A DNA stretch of 55,044 bases from Chloroflexota bacterium (GCA_028875245.1 JAPPEU010000044.1:1-55044), one strand, 5' to 3'; numbered from the stretch's first letter, positions 34,496 to 42,679 are shown. Notes: a model not told the origin generated them from the sequence alone. Translations and numbers: made by a program.

Positions 34496-35419
34496 ATGGC
34501 AAAGATTGTCTTTATGGGCACGCCGGCCTTCGCTGTGCCCAGCTTGCGCGCCCTCATCGACGGGCATGAAGTAGTTGCTGTGGTCACGCAGCCGGATCGG
34601 TCGGCAGGCCGGCAGCGAGAGTTGCGGGCCTCCCCTGTAAAGCGCCTGGCCTGCTCGGCGAACATCCCTGTGATTCAGCCGCGCAAAATCGCTGAGGAGG
34701 CGTCCATTGAGGAGCTGCGTTCATGGAAGGCGGATGTCTATGTGGTCGCGGCTTTCGGGCAGATTCTTCCGCAAGCGCTTTTGGATTTGCCCCGGCATGG
34801 CGCTGTGAATGTGCATGCGTCGCTCTTGCCTCGCTGGCGAGGGGCGGCGCCGATTCAAGCGGCGATCCGGGCGGGCGACCCCCAGAGCGGCATCACCATC
34901 ATGCTGATTGACGCCGGCCTCGATAGCGGGCCGCTGCTATCGAAACGGGCCCTAGCGCTGGCGCAGGGTGAAACCGGCCAAAGCCTTCATGACAGATTGG
35001 CGCTCCTCGGCGCTGAACTGCTGGTCGAGACTTTGCCCGGGTACATCCGCGGAGACATTAAAGCGCAGCCGCAAGATGACCGTCAAGCGACATACGCGCC
35101 GCGGATCAAGAAGGAAGACGGCAATATAGACTGGGCTTGCTCGGCCGCGTCTATCGAGCGCCTGGTGCGCGCTTTCAAGCCTTGGCCCGGGACATTCACG
35201 CGCTGGAAGGGCGCGCAGCTCAAGATCGCAGCCGGATACATGGGAGGCGGCAGCGCGGGCATGGGACAGGTGGTAGAACAGGACGACGGCATCGCGATCG
35301 GTACGGGAGAGGGACTCTATTTCCCGACTGAGCTGCAGCTGCCCGGCAAGAGACCGCTGCCGGTTTCGGATTTCGTCAACGGATACAGCGACTTCATCGG
35401 CTCGACCCTTGGCTGCTAA
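34496..35419 (+). CDS. fmt: Methionyl-tRNA formyltransferase
   Basis: Fmt formylates initiator Met-tRNA using 10-formyl-THF. The N-terminus IVFMGTPAFAVPSL is the family start. The catalytic block NVHASLLPRWRGAAPIQAAI (Asn/His) is followed by MLIDAGLDSGPLL, which carries the Asp. The C-terminal OB-like domain is present. I start at 34496 because family proteins begin two to four residues before IVFMGTP. An in-frame ATG at 34457 would add 13 residues. Length is 307 aa. Confidence 0.95.
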   Translation: MAKIVFMGTPAFAVPSLRALIDGHEVVAVVTQPDRSAGRQRELRASPVKRLACSANIPVIQPRKIAEEASIEELRSWKADVYVVAAFGQILPQALLDLPRHGAVNVHASLLPRWRGAAPIQAAIRAGDPQSGITIMLIDAGLDSGPLLSKRALALAQGETGQSLHDRLALLGAELLVETLPGYIRGDIKAQPQDDRQATYAPRIKKEDGNIDWACSAASIERLVRAFKPWPGTFTRWKGAQLKIAAGYMGGGSAGMGQVVEQDDGIAIGTGEGLYFPTELQLPGKRPLPVSDFVNGYSDFIGSTLGC

Positions 35420-35505
35420 TCCGCCAGTGGCGCTTCCGAATACACCGTATTGCGGCTGGCTTGTCCTTACAGACTCATGATTTCAGCCTGCTCCAGGCGC
35501 GCGCC

Positions 35506-36879
35506 ATGAACGAAGCGAGCCCCGCGTCCGAACGCCACCCCTATTTGCGCCGCCCAACCCGAACGATTTTGTACCTCTCGCTGCCGATTCTCTTATCATT
35601 GATAGCGGAGCCGGTGACCGGGCTGGTCGACACCGGTTTTGTCGCCCGTTTGGGCGCCGTTCCGCTGGCGGCTCTGGGTGTCGGGGCGGGCGCGCTGTCT
35701 TCGGTTTTGTGGATCTTCAACTTTCTCGGCATCGCGACTCAGACCGATGTCGCCCAGACTTTCGGCCGCGGCGACGCCGCCGGCGCCAGCAAAGCCCTCA
35801 GCCTGGCGCTGGTGATCGGTATCATGCTCAGCTTGCTGCTCAGCGCTCTGCTGATGGCCAGCGCCTCAATCGTGGCGACCGCGCTGGGCGCCGAGGGGGC
35901 CGTCCACAACCTGGCGACGACATATATTCGGGCGCGTACGCTGGGGGCGCCGGCTGTCATGCTGGTCATCGTCGGTTTTGGCGCGCTGCGCGGCATACAG
36001 GACATGAAGACGCCGCTTTGGATTGCGCTGGGCATCAACCTGGCCAATGTGCTGTTGGACGCCCTCTTCATATTCGGCTGGGGCGCGATTCCGGCGCTGG
36101 GCGTGGCCGGCGCTGGCCTGGCGAGCTCAGCAGCGCAGTGGCTTGGCGCGCTATGGATGCTGTGGGAAGTGCGCCGCCGAATCGGTTTTAGCGCTGATAT
36201 CAGTCTGGGTGATGGCGTCAAGCTGATGCGGATTGGGCGGGATCTCTTCATACGCTCGGCGTCTTTGACTCTTTTCGTGCTTTTTGCCACGCGCGTAGCG
36301 ACGCAGATGGGGGCGGAAGCGGGCGCGGCCCATCAGGTGATTCGACAGGTATGGTTCTTTACCGCTCTGATATCGGAGTCCCTGGCGACGACGGCGCAGA
36401 GCCTGGTCGGTTATTTCGTCGGGTCGGGCCGCCGGGAGTACGCCAGACGCGTCGCCACTTCCACGACGATTTGGAGCGTGGGCACCGGCGTTGTCATGCT
36501 GGCCGCCATGCTGCTCGCGACGCCGATTGTGCTGGCCGCGTTTGTGCCAGTGGACGCAGCCTCCGTCTTCCACGCCGCCTGGGTCATCGCGGCGCTTTCC
36601 CAGCCGCTTAGCGCGCTGGCTTTCGTCACCGATGGCATTCATTGGGGCACGAGCGATTATCGATTTCTGCGCAATGCCATGATGATGGCAACGGCTTGCG
36701 GCTGCCTTGGCTTGCAGCTGATCGCGAGCGACAGGGCCGGCTCATTCGCTGGCGTCTGGCTGATGACCGTGCTGTGGATTGCCATTCGGGCTTTTTGGGG
36801 GCTGGCCCGTCTGTACCCGGGCGTCGGCGACAGTCCCATTCGCGGGGGCGTCGCCAGCCCAGGCGCCGGGCAAAAGTGA
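35506..36879 (+). CDS. MATE-family efflux transporter (DinF-like)
   Basis: This is a twelve-helix multidrug/sodium or proton antiporter of about 457 aa with the two-fold MATE repeat. The DinF-type beginning is SLPILLSLIAEPVTGLVDTGFV, where the Asp in the first helix is typical, with GFGALRGIQDMKTPLW in the middle. An in-frame TTG at 35461 could add 15 residues. ATG 35506 puts the first helix close to the N-terminus, as usual. Substrate unknown. It is the last conventional plus-strand gene before the regulatory element at 37153-37361. Confidence 0.9.
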   Translation: MNEASPASERHPYLRRPTRTILYLSLPILLSLIAEPVTGLVDTGFVARLGAVPLAALGVGAGALSSVLWIFNFLGIATQTDVAQTFGRGDAAGASKALSLALVIGIMLSLLLSALLMASASIVATALGAEGAVHNLATTYIRARTLGAPAVMLVIVGFGALRGIQDMKTPLWIALGINLANVLLDALFIFGWGAIPALGVAGAGLASSAAQWLGALWMLWEVRRRIGFSADISLGDGVKLMRIGRDLFIRSASLTLFVLFATRVATQMGAEAGAAHQVIRQVWFFTALISESLATTAQSLVGYFVGSGRREYARRVATSTTIWSVGTGVVMLAAMLLATPIVLAAFVPVDAASVFHAAWVIAALSQPLSALAFVTDGIHWGTSDYRFLRNAMMMATACGCLGLQLIASDRAGSFAGVWLMTVLWIAIRAFWGLARLYPGVGDSPIRGGVASPGAGQK

Positions 36880-37152
36880 GCGCGCCGGCGCAACAGCGCG
36901 TCTACCAATGCGCATAATTGGCAGTGTATCGAATTCGGTTGAAATAGAAATGACGTGAACTCCAATTCATGCTAGTTGTCCTAGCAAAGCAAAAGAACAG
37001 GAGTCACATCATGAGCACGAGGCGGCTTTTCCGCCCCAAAGGCGCCTTTCATTCAAGGGCAGGCTTACTCGCCACGGTTGCCCGTGTGCTCAATCCTTAT
37101 TGGCTCATTTGAATTTCAACCGAAAAGGATACCCTACCGGCGTGCGCCTGAC
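36880..37152. other. Non-coding stretch after the MATE gene
   Basis: The whole gap 36880-37333 lacks a conventional gene. Its first half holds a perfect hairpin TGCTAG-TTGTC-CTAGCA (36970-36986), a Shine-Dalgarno AGGAG, the small ORF 37011-37112, and inside that ORF GGCGG-CTTTT-CCGCC and the palindrome AAAGGCGCCTTT. The second half is the transcription unit described at 37188-37361. Confidence 0.6.
37011..37112 (+). CDS. Candidate 33-codon small ORF
   Basis: The ATG is preceded by AGGAG at 8 nt, and the frame gives 33 residues that are basic at the start (MSTRRLFRPKG) and more hydrophobic at the end (NPYWLI). A 6-bp hairpin stands upstream of its ribosome site. It resembles no family that I know. 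The good Shine-Dalgarno supports translation, but I found no clear promoter for it. It could be a leader peptide or a chance frame. Confidence 0.35.
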   Translation: MSTRRLFRPKGAFHSRAGLLATVARVLNPYWLI

Positions 37153-37181
37153 TTGCATTCCCCGCTCGCCTGTGTTATGCT
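37153..37181 (+). promoter_or_regulatory. Consensus promoter of the stand-alone leader RNA
   Basis: TTGCAT (37153-37158), a 17-nt spacer, and TATGCT (37176-37181) form a good sigma70-type promoter. Transcription would start near 37188. Confidence 0.7.
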
Positions 37182-37218
37182 CTTGGCATCGTTGGCCGAG
37201 TAAAGGAGGTGATCAGAC

Positions 37219-37248
37219 ATGTCAGGTTCTAAGGGGGCAACCCTCTAA
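37219..37248 (+). CDS. Nine-codon leader peptide ORF
   Basis: This is MSGSKGATL and a TAA stop. The ATG lies 9 nt after GGAGG of an exceptionally strong ribosome site (37202-37214). The stop codon region is part of the alternative base pairing of the leader RNA, so ribosome position on this ORF would decide which downstream hairpin forms. Short ORFs with this layout control some antibiotic-resistance genes. That link is inference. Confidence 0.55.
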   Translation: MSGSKGATL

Positions 37249-37324
37249 CTGATTCACACCTCTAAGGGTTTCTCCGTTAGGGGGTGAACCCGAAACCGCC
37301 AGACTGTGATTTTGACAGTCGAGG

Positions 37325-37361
37325 GACCGCAGACTAATCCTCTGCGGTCTCTTTTGTTTTT
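37325..37361 (+). terminator. Strong intrinsic terminator
   Basis: GACCGCAGA (37325-37333) and TCTGCGGTC (37341-37349) form a perfect 9-bp stem with a 7-nt loop, followed by TCTTTTGTTTTT. On the plus strand this is a textbook terminator. It overlaps the last codons of the convergent acetyltransferase gene. On the minus strand there is no T-run, so it serves only the plus-strand transcript. Confidence 0.85.
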
Positions 37362-37921
37362 CCCGCGCCGGCCGCCGCCGTCCGCGTCTCATAATCCTGC
37401 CGCAGAATTGCGTAGTGCAGCTCGTCCTTATATTCGCCGCGATGGAAGCGCGTGCCGCGCAGCCGCCCCTCATAGCGCATATCCGCCTTCTGCATCACGC
37501 GCCCCGACGCCGGGTTCTGAGGGAAATGGCCGGCGGCGATGCGATTGAGCTTCAACTCTTCAAAGCCGAATTGGATGAGCAGGCGCAGCGCCGCCGTCGC
37601 CAGGCCGCGGCCCCAATAGGGCAGCCCGATCCAGTAACCGACTTCGGCCCGGTTATGCGCCGGCGTTGGATGGATGCCCATGCAGCCGGCGAATTGCCCC
37701 CCTGCCTTTTCGATGATGGCGAATACGAAGCCTTCATCAAGCTGCCAATGTTCTTGCGCCTTCTGGACGAAGTCCGCGGCCGCCTCGGGCGGGTAAGGAT
37801 GCGGCACGAAGGTGTTCCGCGCGATCTCCTCCGCGGCCGCCAGGCGCTGGATATTTGGAATATCCTGGGCGGCAATTGGACGCATTCGCACCAGGGCGTC
37901 TTCCAGGATGATGCCTTCCAT
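37334..37921 (-). CDS. GNAT acetyltransferase (RimJ/RimL type)
   Basis: This 195-aa acetyl-CoA-dependent N-acetyltransferase has the family pattern LVRMRPIAAQDI at the start, GCMGIHPTPAHNRAEVGYWIG in the core, and the acetyl-CoA loop YWGRGLATAALRLLIQFGFEEL. The substrate-side segment KLNRIAAGHFPQNPASGRVMQKADMRYEG matches RimJ/RimL-like enzymes that acetylate protein N-termini, small molecules or antibiotics. It starts 10 bp after htrA and is probably the third gene of dnaJ-htrA-GNAT. Its 3' end encodes the stem of the opposite-strand terminator. Confidence 0.88.
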   Translation of the reverse strand: MEGIILEDALVRMRPIAAQDIPNIQRLAAAEEIARNTFVPHPYPPEAAADFVQKAQEHWQLDEGFVFAIIEKAGGQFAGCMGIHPTPAHNRAEVGYWIGLPYWGRGLATAALRLLIQFGFEELKLNRIAAGHFPQNPASGRVMQKADMRYEGRLRGTRFHRGEYKDELHYAILRQDYETRTAAAGAGKTKETAED

Positions 37922-37931
37922 AATCGATAGC

Positions 37932-39152
37932 CTATTGCGCCGCCATGCAGTCGAGCACGGGACGATTCTGCGCCGGACGGCTTTGCAGCTGCAGCCTCAA
38001 TTCGAGCTGGTGCCGGTCACGGATGGCGACCAATTCCACTTCATCGCCCGGGCGCGTATTCTGCACCAGATAGGTCACCAGCCCGTCGAGGTCATCAAAG
38101 TAAAAATCGTTGATGGCCACGATCAAATCCCCACCGGCGCAGACGAGCTCGCCGCGCACATTGACCAGCGCTGTTCCGCCGCGCAGGCCGGCCAGTTGGG
38201 CGGGCGAGCCTTCGCTCACGCCACGAAGCAAGACGCCGCGCTCCACCGGCAGGTCCAGCGCTTCGCTCAAGCCGGCCACGCCATAACCCCCATCCTCGCG
38301 CATCACCGAGATGCCCATCCAGGCGTAATCGACCTGCCCCTGCCGCAGGAGATCGGGAATGACGCGGCGCATCGTATCAGCGGGCACCGCAAAGCCGATT
38401 CCCTGAAACCCGCCGCTGTCAGAACGCATGGCGGTCGTGATGCCGATGACCAGCCCCTTCGAGTCGAGCAGGGGGCCGCCCGAATTGCCGGGATGAATGG
38501 CGCCGTCAATCTGAATGATGGAGGGATTATCGAAACCGGGCGCGACCCCCGTCTCAATCAATTCGGCTGAGGGCAGCGTTCGCCCCAGCCCGCTGACGAT
38601 GCCGACCGTCATAGATGTCTCCTGGCCGAAAGGATTGCCGATCGAGATCGCGCGCTGCCCCACCTTAACCGACGCCGATTCGCCGATTCTCAGCGGCGCC
38701 AGGCGGTCTTGCGCCGTATCGATCTTGAGCACAGCGAGATCGCTGAAGCTGTCCAGGCCGATCAGTTCCGCCTGCAAAACATAGGCATTCCGCAGCGTCG
38801 CCGTGATCGCGGCGACATCTTTCACCAAATGCGCGTTGGTGATGATATGCCCCTGCCGGTCGTAGACGAAGCCGGAACCCCTGCGCGTCGCGCCGGCGCC
38901 GGCCGCGTCGATGAAGGTTGATTCTATGCTGACGACCGAGGGGCTCGCGCGCTCGTAGAGATTCGTCAGCAAAGTGTATTCGGCATCGGCCGCTTCAATC
39001 ATCGCGGAAGGCAGAGCGGTCGGCGTCTCGGCTTGCGCGCTGGCCTCCCCGCGCCCGGTTAATGCGCCGGCAGGGGAAACCGTCTCTCCAGCGCAGGCCG
39101 CAAGCATCAGGGCGCAGGCGGCCAAGAGGAGCTGGCGCATTCGCCTCGCCAT
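37932..39152 (-). CDS. HtrA/DegP-type serine protease, lipoprotein
   Basis: This trypsin-like protease with a PDZ domain (406 aa) degrades or chaperones misfolded envelope proteins. The N-terminus carries a lipoprotein signal with lipobox LAAC (about 16-20), so it is probably membrane-tethered outside. The triad is His in ITNAHLV (about 107), Asp in SDLAVLKID (about 137) and Ser in PGNSGGPLL (about 225). The PDZ domain covers about 290-390 (VERGVLLRGVSEGSPAQLAGL). It lies one base after dnaJ. Confidence 0.93.
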   Translation of the reverse strand: MARRMRQLLLAACALMLAACAGETVSPAGALTGRGEASAQAETPTALPSAMIEAADAEYTLLTNLYERASPSVVSIESTFIDAAGAGATRRGSGFVYDRQGHIITNAHLVKDVAAITATLRNAYVLQAELIGLDSFSDLAVLKIDTAQDRLAPLRIGESASVKVGQRAISIGNPFGQETSMTVGIVSGLGRTLPSAELIETGVAPGFDNPSIIQIDGAIHPGNSGGPLLDSKGLVIGITTAMRSDSGGFQGIGFAVPADTMRRVIPDLLRQGQVDYAWMGISVMREDGGYGVAGLSEALDLPVERGVLLRGVSEGSPAQLAGLRGGTALVNVRGELVCAGGDLIVAINDFYFDDLDGLVTYLVQNTRPGDEVELVAIRDRHQLELRLQLQSRPAQNRPVLDCMAAQ

Positions 39153-39153
39153 G

Positions 39154-40026
39154 CTATGTCAAACTTTCGCGCAGCGCTTCGGCCTGGGCGCGCTGATCAG
39201 CATCAAGCTCCCTGGGCACGGTGATCATGACGCGCGCGTAGAGGTCGCCGTAGGCGTCTCCCTTGCGCAGCTTGGGCATGCCTTTGCCGGCCAGCCGCAG
39301 TTTTTGACCGGTCTGCGTTCCGGCGCGGATCCTCGTGCGCAGCGGGCGTTCGAGCGTGGGAACTTCGACTTCGCCGCCCAGCATGGCGGTCAGCGCATCG
39401 ACTTTGACATCGACATAAAGATTGTCGTCCACCCGCTCAAACTGCGGGTCTTCACCGACTTCCACCACCAGATAAAGATGCCCGGGGGAACCGCCGTTGG
39501 CGCCGGGCTGGCCTTCGCCCGCCAGCCGCACCTTGGTGCCGGTAGCGGCGCCCCTCGGGATACGCACGGTGATGTCACGCCCGTCTTTGCTGACGACGCG
39601 CTTGGCGCCCTCGTAAGCCTCGCGCAGGCTGATGTGGACGGCTCGCTCGATATCGCGCCCGGCGCGCGGGAAATCGGCGCGATTGTAGTAACCGCCCCGC
39701 CGGCCGCCCGCGCCAGCGAAAATCGTCTCGAAGATATCGGACATGTCCGTGAAGGGGACCTCGCCGCCACCGCCGAAGGGGCTCTCGCCATTGAAATTCT
39801 GATAATGCCGCCAGTTTTCGCCAAAGCGGTTGTAAGCCGAGCGCTTGTCATCATCGCTCAGCACTTCATAAGCCTCGTTCACTTCTTTGAAACGGGCTTC
39901 AGCGTTTGCGTCGTCCGGATTAGCGTCAGGATGATATTGCTTCGCCTTTTGGCGAAATGCTCTCTTGATCTCATCATCGCTGGCGTTGCGCGAGACGCCA
40001 AGTATGTCGTAATAATCTTTGCTCAT
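39154..40026 (-). CDS. DnaJ-class co-chaperone (CbpA type)
   Basis: This is a class B J-protein of 290 aa. The J domain (1-70) has the HPD motif at 32-34 in [10 protein letters not shown] Gly/Phe-rich stretch ([13 protein letters not shown]) and two DnaJ C-terminal beta domains follow. There is no Cys-rich zinc finger, so CbpA-type rather than DnaJ. It stimulates Hsp70. The paired htrA suggests a stress operon. The promoter is at 40069-40097. No CIRCE-type operator was seen. Confidence 0.93.
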   Translation of the reverse strand: MSKDYYDILGVSRNASDDEIKRAFRQKAKQYHPDANPDDANAEARFKEVNEAYEVLSDDDKRSAYNRFGENWRHYQNFNGESPFGGGGEVPFTDMSDIFETIFAGAGGRRGGYYNRADFPRAGRDIERAVHISLREAYEGAKRVVSKDGRDITVRIPRGAATGTKVRLAGEGQPGANGGSPGHLYLVVEVGEDPQFERVDDNLYVDVKVDALTAMLGGEVEVPTLERPLRTRIRAGTQTGQKLRLAGKGMPKLRKGDAYGDLYARVMITVPRELDADQRAQAEALRESLT

Positions 40027-40068
40027 GGCATGATTCCGTCGCGTTTAATGCGAGCGCTGGATGCTCAC

Positions 40069-40097
40069 ATTTTAAGGCCTTCAGCGGCGCCGGTCAA
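40069..40097 (-). promoter_or_regulatory. Promoter of the dnaJ-htrA-GNAT operon
   Basis: On the minus strand TTGACC (40092-40097), a 17-nt spacer and TAAAAT (40069-40074) precede the J-protein start by 42 nt. Confidence 0.65.
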
Positions 40098-40209
40098 TTC
40101 ACGGCCCGGCGCCAACTCGCGGCCCACTGAACCAGCCCCCCATCAATAGTGTAACGTCTTTCTGTTAGAAGCGCGTTGGCGCGCCGCGGCGAGGGCGGCG
40201 GTCGTTCTG

Positions 40210-40218
40210 TGTTATGAT
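40210..40218 (+). promoter_or_regulatory. Extended -10 promoter of the DtxR-type regulator
   Basis: TGTTATGAT (TGn plus TATGAT) lies 33 nt before the ATG at 40252. The -35 region is GC-rich and poor. Confidence 0.5.
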
Positions 40219-40251
40219 AGTCCTTGACCGCGCATGCACTGAGGCTGACAA

Positions 40252-40944
40252 ATGAAGGCGAGGAGAGAGATTTCCGGGTCGTCGCAATCGGTTGAGGATT
40301 TCCTGAAGGCGGTTTACACACTGCAGGCCGAGGGCGATCGCGCGTCGACCAATGCCTTGGCGGACGCCCTGAACATTTCAGCGCCCGCTGTGACGGATAT
40401 GGCGCAACGCCTGGTGGAAGAGGGCACGGTCGATTATCTCAAATATCGCGGTGTGCGCCTCACCGAGCTCGGCGAACGCGTCGCGCTGCGGATGCTGCGC
40501 CGTCATCGGCTGATCGAAACTTATCTCGTGCGGGATCTCGGTTACCAACTGCATGAAATCCATGACGAAGCGGAAGCGCTGGAGCACAGCGTTTCGGATC
40601 GCTTTATAGAGGCAATCGCGCGTAAATTGGGCGACCCCCGTTATGACCCGCATGGCGACCCCATTCCCAATCCACATGGCATCATGCAGGAAAGAAACCT
40701 GAAGCCGCTCTGCAAATTGGACCTGCATACGCCAGCGCGCATCAGCCGCTTTATCATGGACGACCCGGCCATGCTGCAGGATACACAGGAGCGCGGCCTC
40801 CGGATGGGGGTTACGCTGGAAGTGTTCGAGCGCGATCCATTTGAAGGCCCGATTCGGGTGCGCTTCAATTCCGAGACAACACAGACCATCGGCTACAAAA
40901 TGGCCTCCTTAATCCTTGTTGAAACTATTGACGACTTGTGTTAG
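40252..40944 (+). CDS. DtxR/MntR-family metal-dependent repressor
   Basis: This 230-aa regulator has an N-terminal winged helix (about 8-70, NISAPAVTDMAQRLVEEG), a dimerisation and metal-binding region (HRLIETYLV, HDEAEALEHSVSD) and a C-terminal FeoA/SH3-like domain. At the primary metal site it has Asp in SVEDFL and Glu in place of the IdeR Cys (EAEALEH), which resembles the manganese-type MntR more than iron-type DtxR. The metal call is an inference. No transporter gene is adjacent, so it acts at distant targets. Confidence 0.9.
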   Translation: MKARREISGSSQSVEDFLKAVYTLQAEGDRASTNALADALNISAPAVTDMAQRLVEEGTVDYLKYRGVRLTELGERVALRMLRRHRLIETYLVRDLGYQLHEIHDEAEALEHSVSDRFIEAIARKLGDPRYDPHGDPIPNPHGIMQERNLKPLCKLDLHTPARISRFIMDDPAMLQDTQERGLRMGVTLEVFERDPFEGPIRVRFNSETTQTIGYKMASLILVETIDDLC

Positions 40945-41151
40945 TATCCAATCCCTTTCAAAACTGAATAGCTTCACGAGATTCTGTTGAGACTCGGCGG
41001 ACGCGGGCGCTTCGCGCATTGGACGGAAGTGCGCTTGGCCAAATGCCAGTCGATGCTTAACCGCAAGAAAACCTGAACTTAACCTTTCTCGGCCAGCGTA
41101 GAAACTGCAATGAGCGGTTTCTTGCCTTGGCAGCGCCAGTGGTGTTGAGCG

Positions 41152-41643
41152 ATGTTAGCGGACACGAAACGGACAAGTGCAATCAATCAGCGGGTGCGCG
41201 CCATCTTGCTGACGGGCGATGGCTCCGTCCTGTTGATCAAACGCGTCAAGCCGGATGGCTCGTCGCCCTATTGGGTGGCCCCGGGCGGCGGCGTCGAACA
41301 CTCCGATATTGACCTGATCGCAACCCTGGAACGTGAACTCTATGAAGAATTAGGCGCGATCGCGACCGTGCTCGCAACCGCCTTTGTACTGGAACATCGG
41401 AAGGCTGGCAAGCAGTTGGAAGAACATTTCTTCGTCTGCCTCTTGCAGGATTTAGACCTCAGCAAGCGGTACGGGCCGGAATTCGGCGATCCATCACGCG
41501 GCGCCTTCCTGCCGGAATTCATTTCGCTGGATCCGGCGCAGTTGGGCGCACTGTACTTCATGACGCCCGAGCTGCATGACTGGATGATCCGCCACCTCGA
41601 TTATCTGCGCAGCATCCAACTCCAGCCCGCCAGCCTCCCTTAG
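41152..41643 (+). CDS. Nudix hydrolase
   Basis: This 163-aa protein hydrolyses a nucleoside diphosphate linked to another moiety. The Nudix box reads GGGVEHSD through LERELYEELGA (about 42-67), with the core RELYEE intact. The first Glu of the box is replaced by Asp, with an apparent one-residue shift. Substrate unknown. The upstream gap (40945-41151) holds only a loosely inverted GCAAGAAA pair (near 41062 and 41120). Confidence 0.87.
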   Translation: MLADTKRTSAINQRVRAILLTGDGSVLLIKRVKPDGSSPYWVAPGGGVEHSDIDLIATLERELYEELGAIATVLATAFVLEHRKAGKQLEEHFFVCLLQDLDLSKRYGPEFGDPSRGAFLPEFISLDPAQLGALYFMTPELHDWMIRHLDYLRSIQLQPASLP

Positions 41644-41776
41644 CGCGAACAACATCCAAGACTGCCCGGACGAATGCCTCATGCAGCGGCTGCTCCGCTT
41701 GTACAATTGCGAAATCTAAGCAATATAGCAAGACGTTATCGTATTGATAAGATTTATGTATAAGGATTAATTCAGA

Positions 41777-41805
41777 TTGACTTAACTGTTTAGTCAGTGT
41801 ATATT
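41777..41805 (+). promoter_or_regulatory. Promoter with internal dyad, second response regulator
   Basis: TTGACT (41777-41782), a 17-nt spacer and TATATT (41800-41805) lie in the most A+T-rich patch of this part of the window. The spacer carries the dyad TGACT-9 nt-AGTCA (41778-41796). It is a candidate operator, perhaps for autoregulation by the OmpR-type protein downstream (start 41867). Confidence 0.65.
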
Positions 41806-41866
41806 ACTGTGCGCTTGTTGTGAACTCTTTCGCATCGCTGTAACCCAAAGAAGGCGCGCATACGGC

Positions 41867-42583
41867 ATGAAGCGGTTTACGGTCTTGATCATTGAAAGCG
41901 ATTCCCGGGTTAGCGGGTCGCTGGCTGACTTTCTGGATTCATCCTCATACGAAGTCATGACAGCCGCCGATGCGCAGCCGGCCCTGGAATGCGTGCGGCG
42001 GAACGGCTTGCCCAATATAGCGCTGATCGCATCCCAACTGCCCGGCATGAGCGGCTTCGCCCTCGCCAGCGATCTGAAAGCCAAGGCGGATTTGCCGGTC
42101 ATATTCTTGCTTGCCGGCGACGATGTCGACGGCGCCAGCGAAGAGCTGAAAAAATACGCCGATGACTTCTTGGTGAAGCCTCTTGATTTGCGCGAGCTGC
42201 AATTGCGCCTGCAGCTGGTGCTCTCGCGCGTGCCTGTCATTGATTACGATGGCGAACCAGTCATCGTCGACAATAACTTGAGCATCGATTTCGCCCATAA
42301 CCGGATTGAGGTCGCGGGAAAAGTCCTCGGCTTGACGCCAACTGAGTCGATTTTGCTGCATGTCTTGCTGCGTCATGCGCCCAGAGTGGTGAATAATCGC
42401 ACCCTGCTCTCCCGCGTCTGGTCGGCCGACTACGTCAACGAAGATACGCTGCGCGTGCACATGCACCGCTTGCGGCGCAAACTGGAAGTCGATTCCCACC
42501 ATCCCCATTACATCCGCACCGAGCGCGGCGTCGGCTACCGCTTCACGCAACGCCCGCCCCGCGACCGAGCCGACAGCAACTGA
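41867..42583 (+). CDS. OmpR-type regulator with a phosphorylation-deficient receiver domain
   Basis: This 238-aa protein has a receiver-like domain (1-120) and an OmpR winged helix (about 140-232: LTPTESILLHVLL, NEDTLRVHMHRLRRKL, RTERGVGYRF). The receiver lacks the phospho-acceptor. Where DLVLLDxxLPG is expected, the sequence reads NIALIASQLPG, with Ala at the Asp position. The switch Thr is also lost (IFLLAGDD). One acidic-pair residue is changed (IIESD), while the Lys (LVKPL) remains. It must work without classical phosphorylation. The DNA-binding half looks fully functional. Confidence 0.9.
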   Translation: MKRFTVLIIESDSRVSGSLADFLDSSSYEVMTAADAQPALECVRRNGLPNIALIASQLPGMSGFALASDLKAKADLPVIFLLAGDDVDGASEELKKYADDFLVKPLDLRELQLRLQLVLSRVPVIDYDGEPVIVDNNLSIDFAHNRIEVAGKVLGLTPTESILLHVLLRHAPRVVNNRTLLSRVWSADYVNEDTLRVHMHRLRRKLEVDSHHPHYIRTERGVGYRFTQRPPRDRADSN

Positions 42584-42679
42584 CAAAGGCCGCCGCTCTC
42601 CAGCCGGCATCTCGAGAATTGCCGCAATGCGCGCGCTGGACTATGATGATGCCTGGCACCCGACCAAGGAGCAAATGCC

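Larger units (their letters stand above)
37188..37361 (+). ncRNA. Stand-alone attenuator-like leader RNA
   Basis: A predicted RNA of about 170 nt runs between its own promoter and terminator. In order it has a 13-nt Shine-Dalgarno (37202-37214) exactly complementary to the 16S rRNA tail and a 9-codon ORF (37219-37248). Next comes a 12-bp stem with one bulged A (37253-37265 with 37277-37288), a hairpin GACTGT/ACAGTC (37302-37320), and the terminator (37325-37361). Two alternative pairings exist. CCCTCTAAC at 37241-37249 can replace CCTCTAA at 37259-37265 as partner of GTTAGGGGG (37276-37284). ACCGC-C-AGA at 37295-37303 can replace ACCGCAGA (37326-37333) as partner of the terminator arm TCTGCGGT. 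That is attenuator anatomy. No plus-strand gene follows until 40252. Confidence 0.65.

Noticed and set aside
37325..37349. The hairpin as terminator for the acetyltransferase gene
   Set aside because: Read on the minus strand, the stem lies inside the coding end and is followed by CCTCGACTG, with no T-run.
41055..41130. Inverted GCAAGAAA pair before the Nudix gene
   Set aside because: The arms are only 8 bp, about 50 nt apart and without other conserved parts, so chance is likely.
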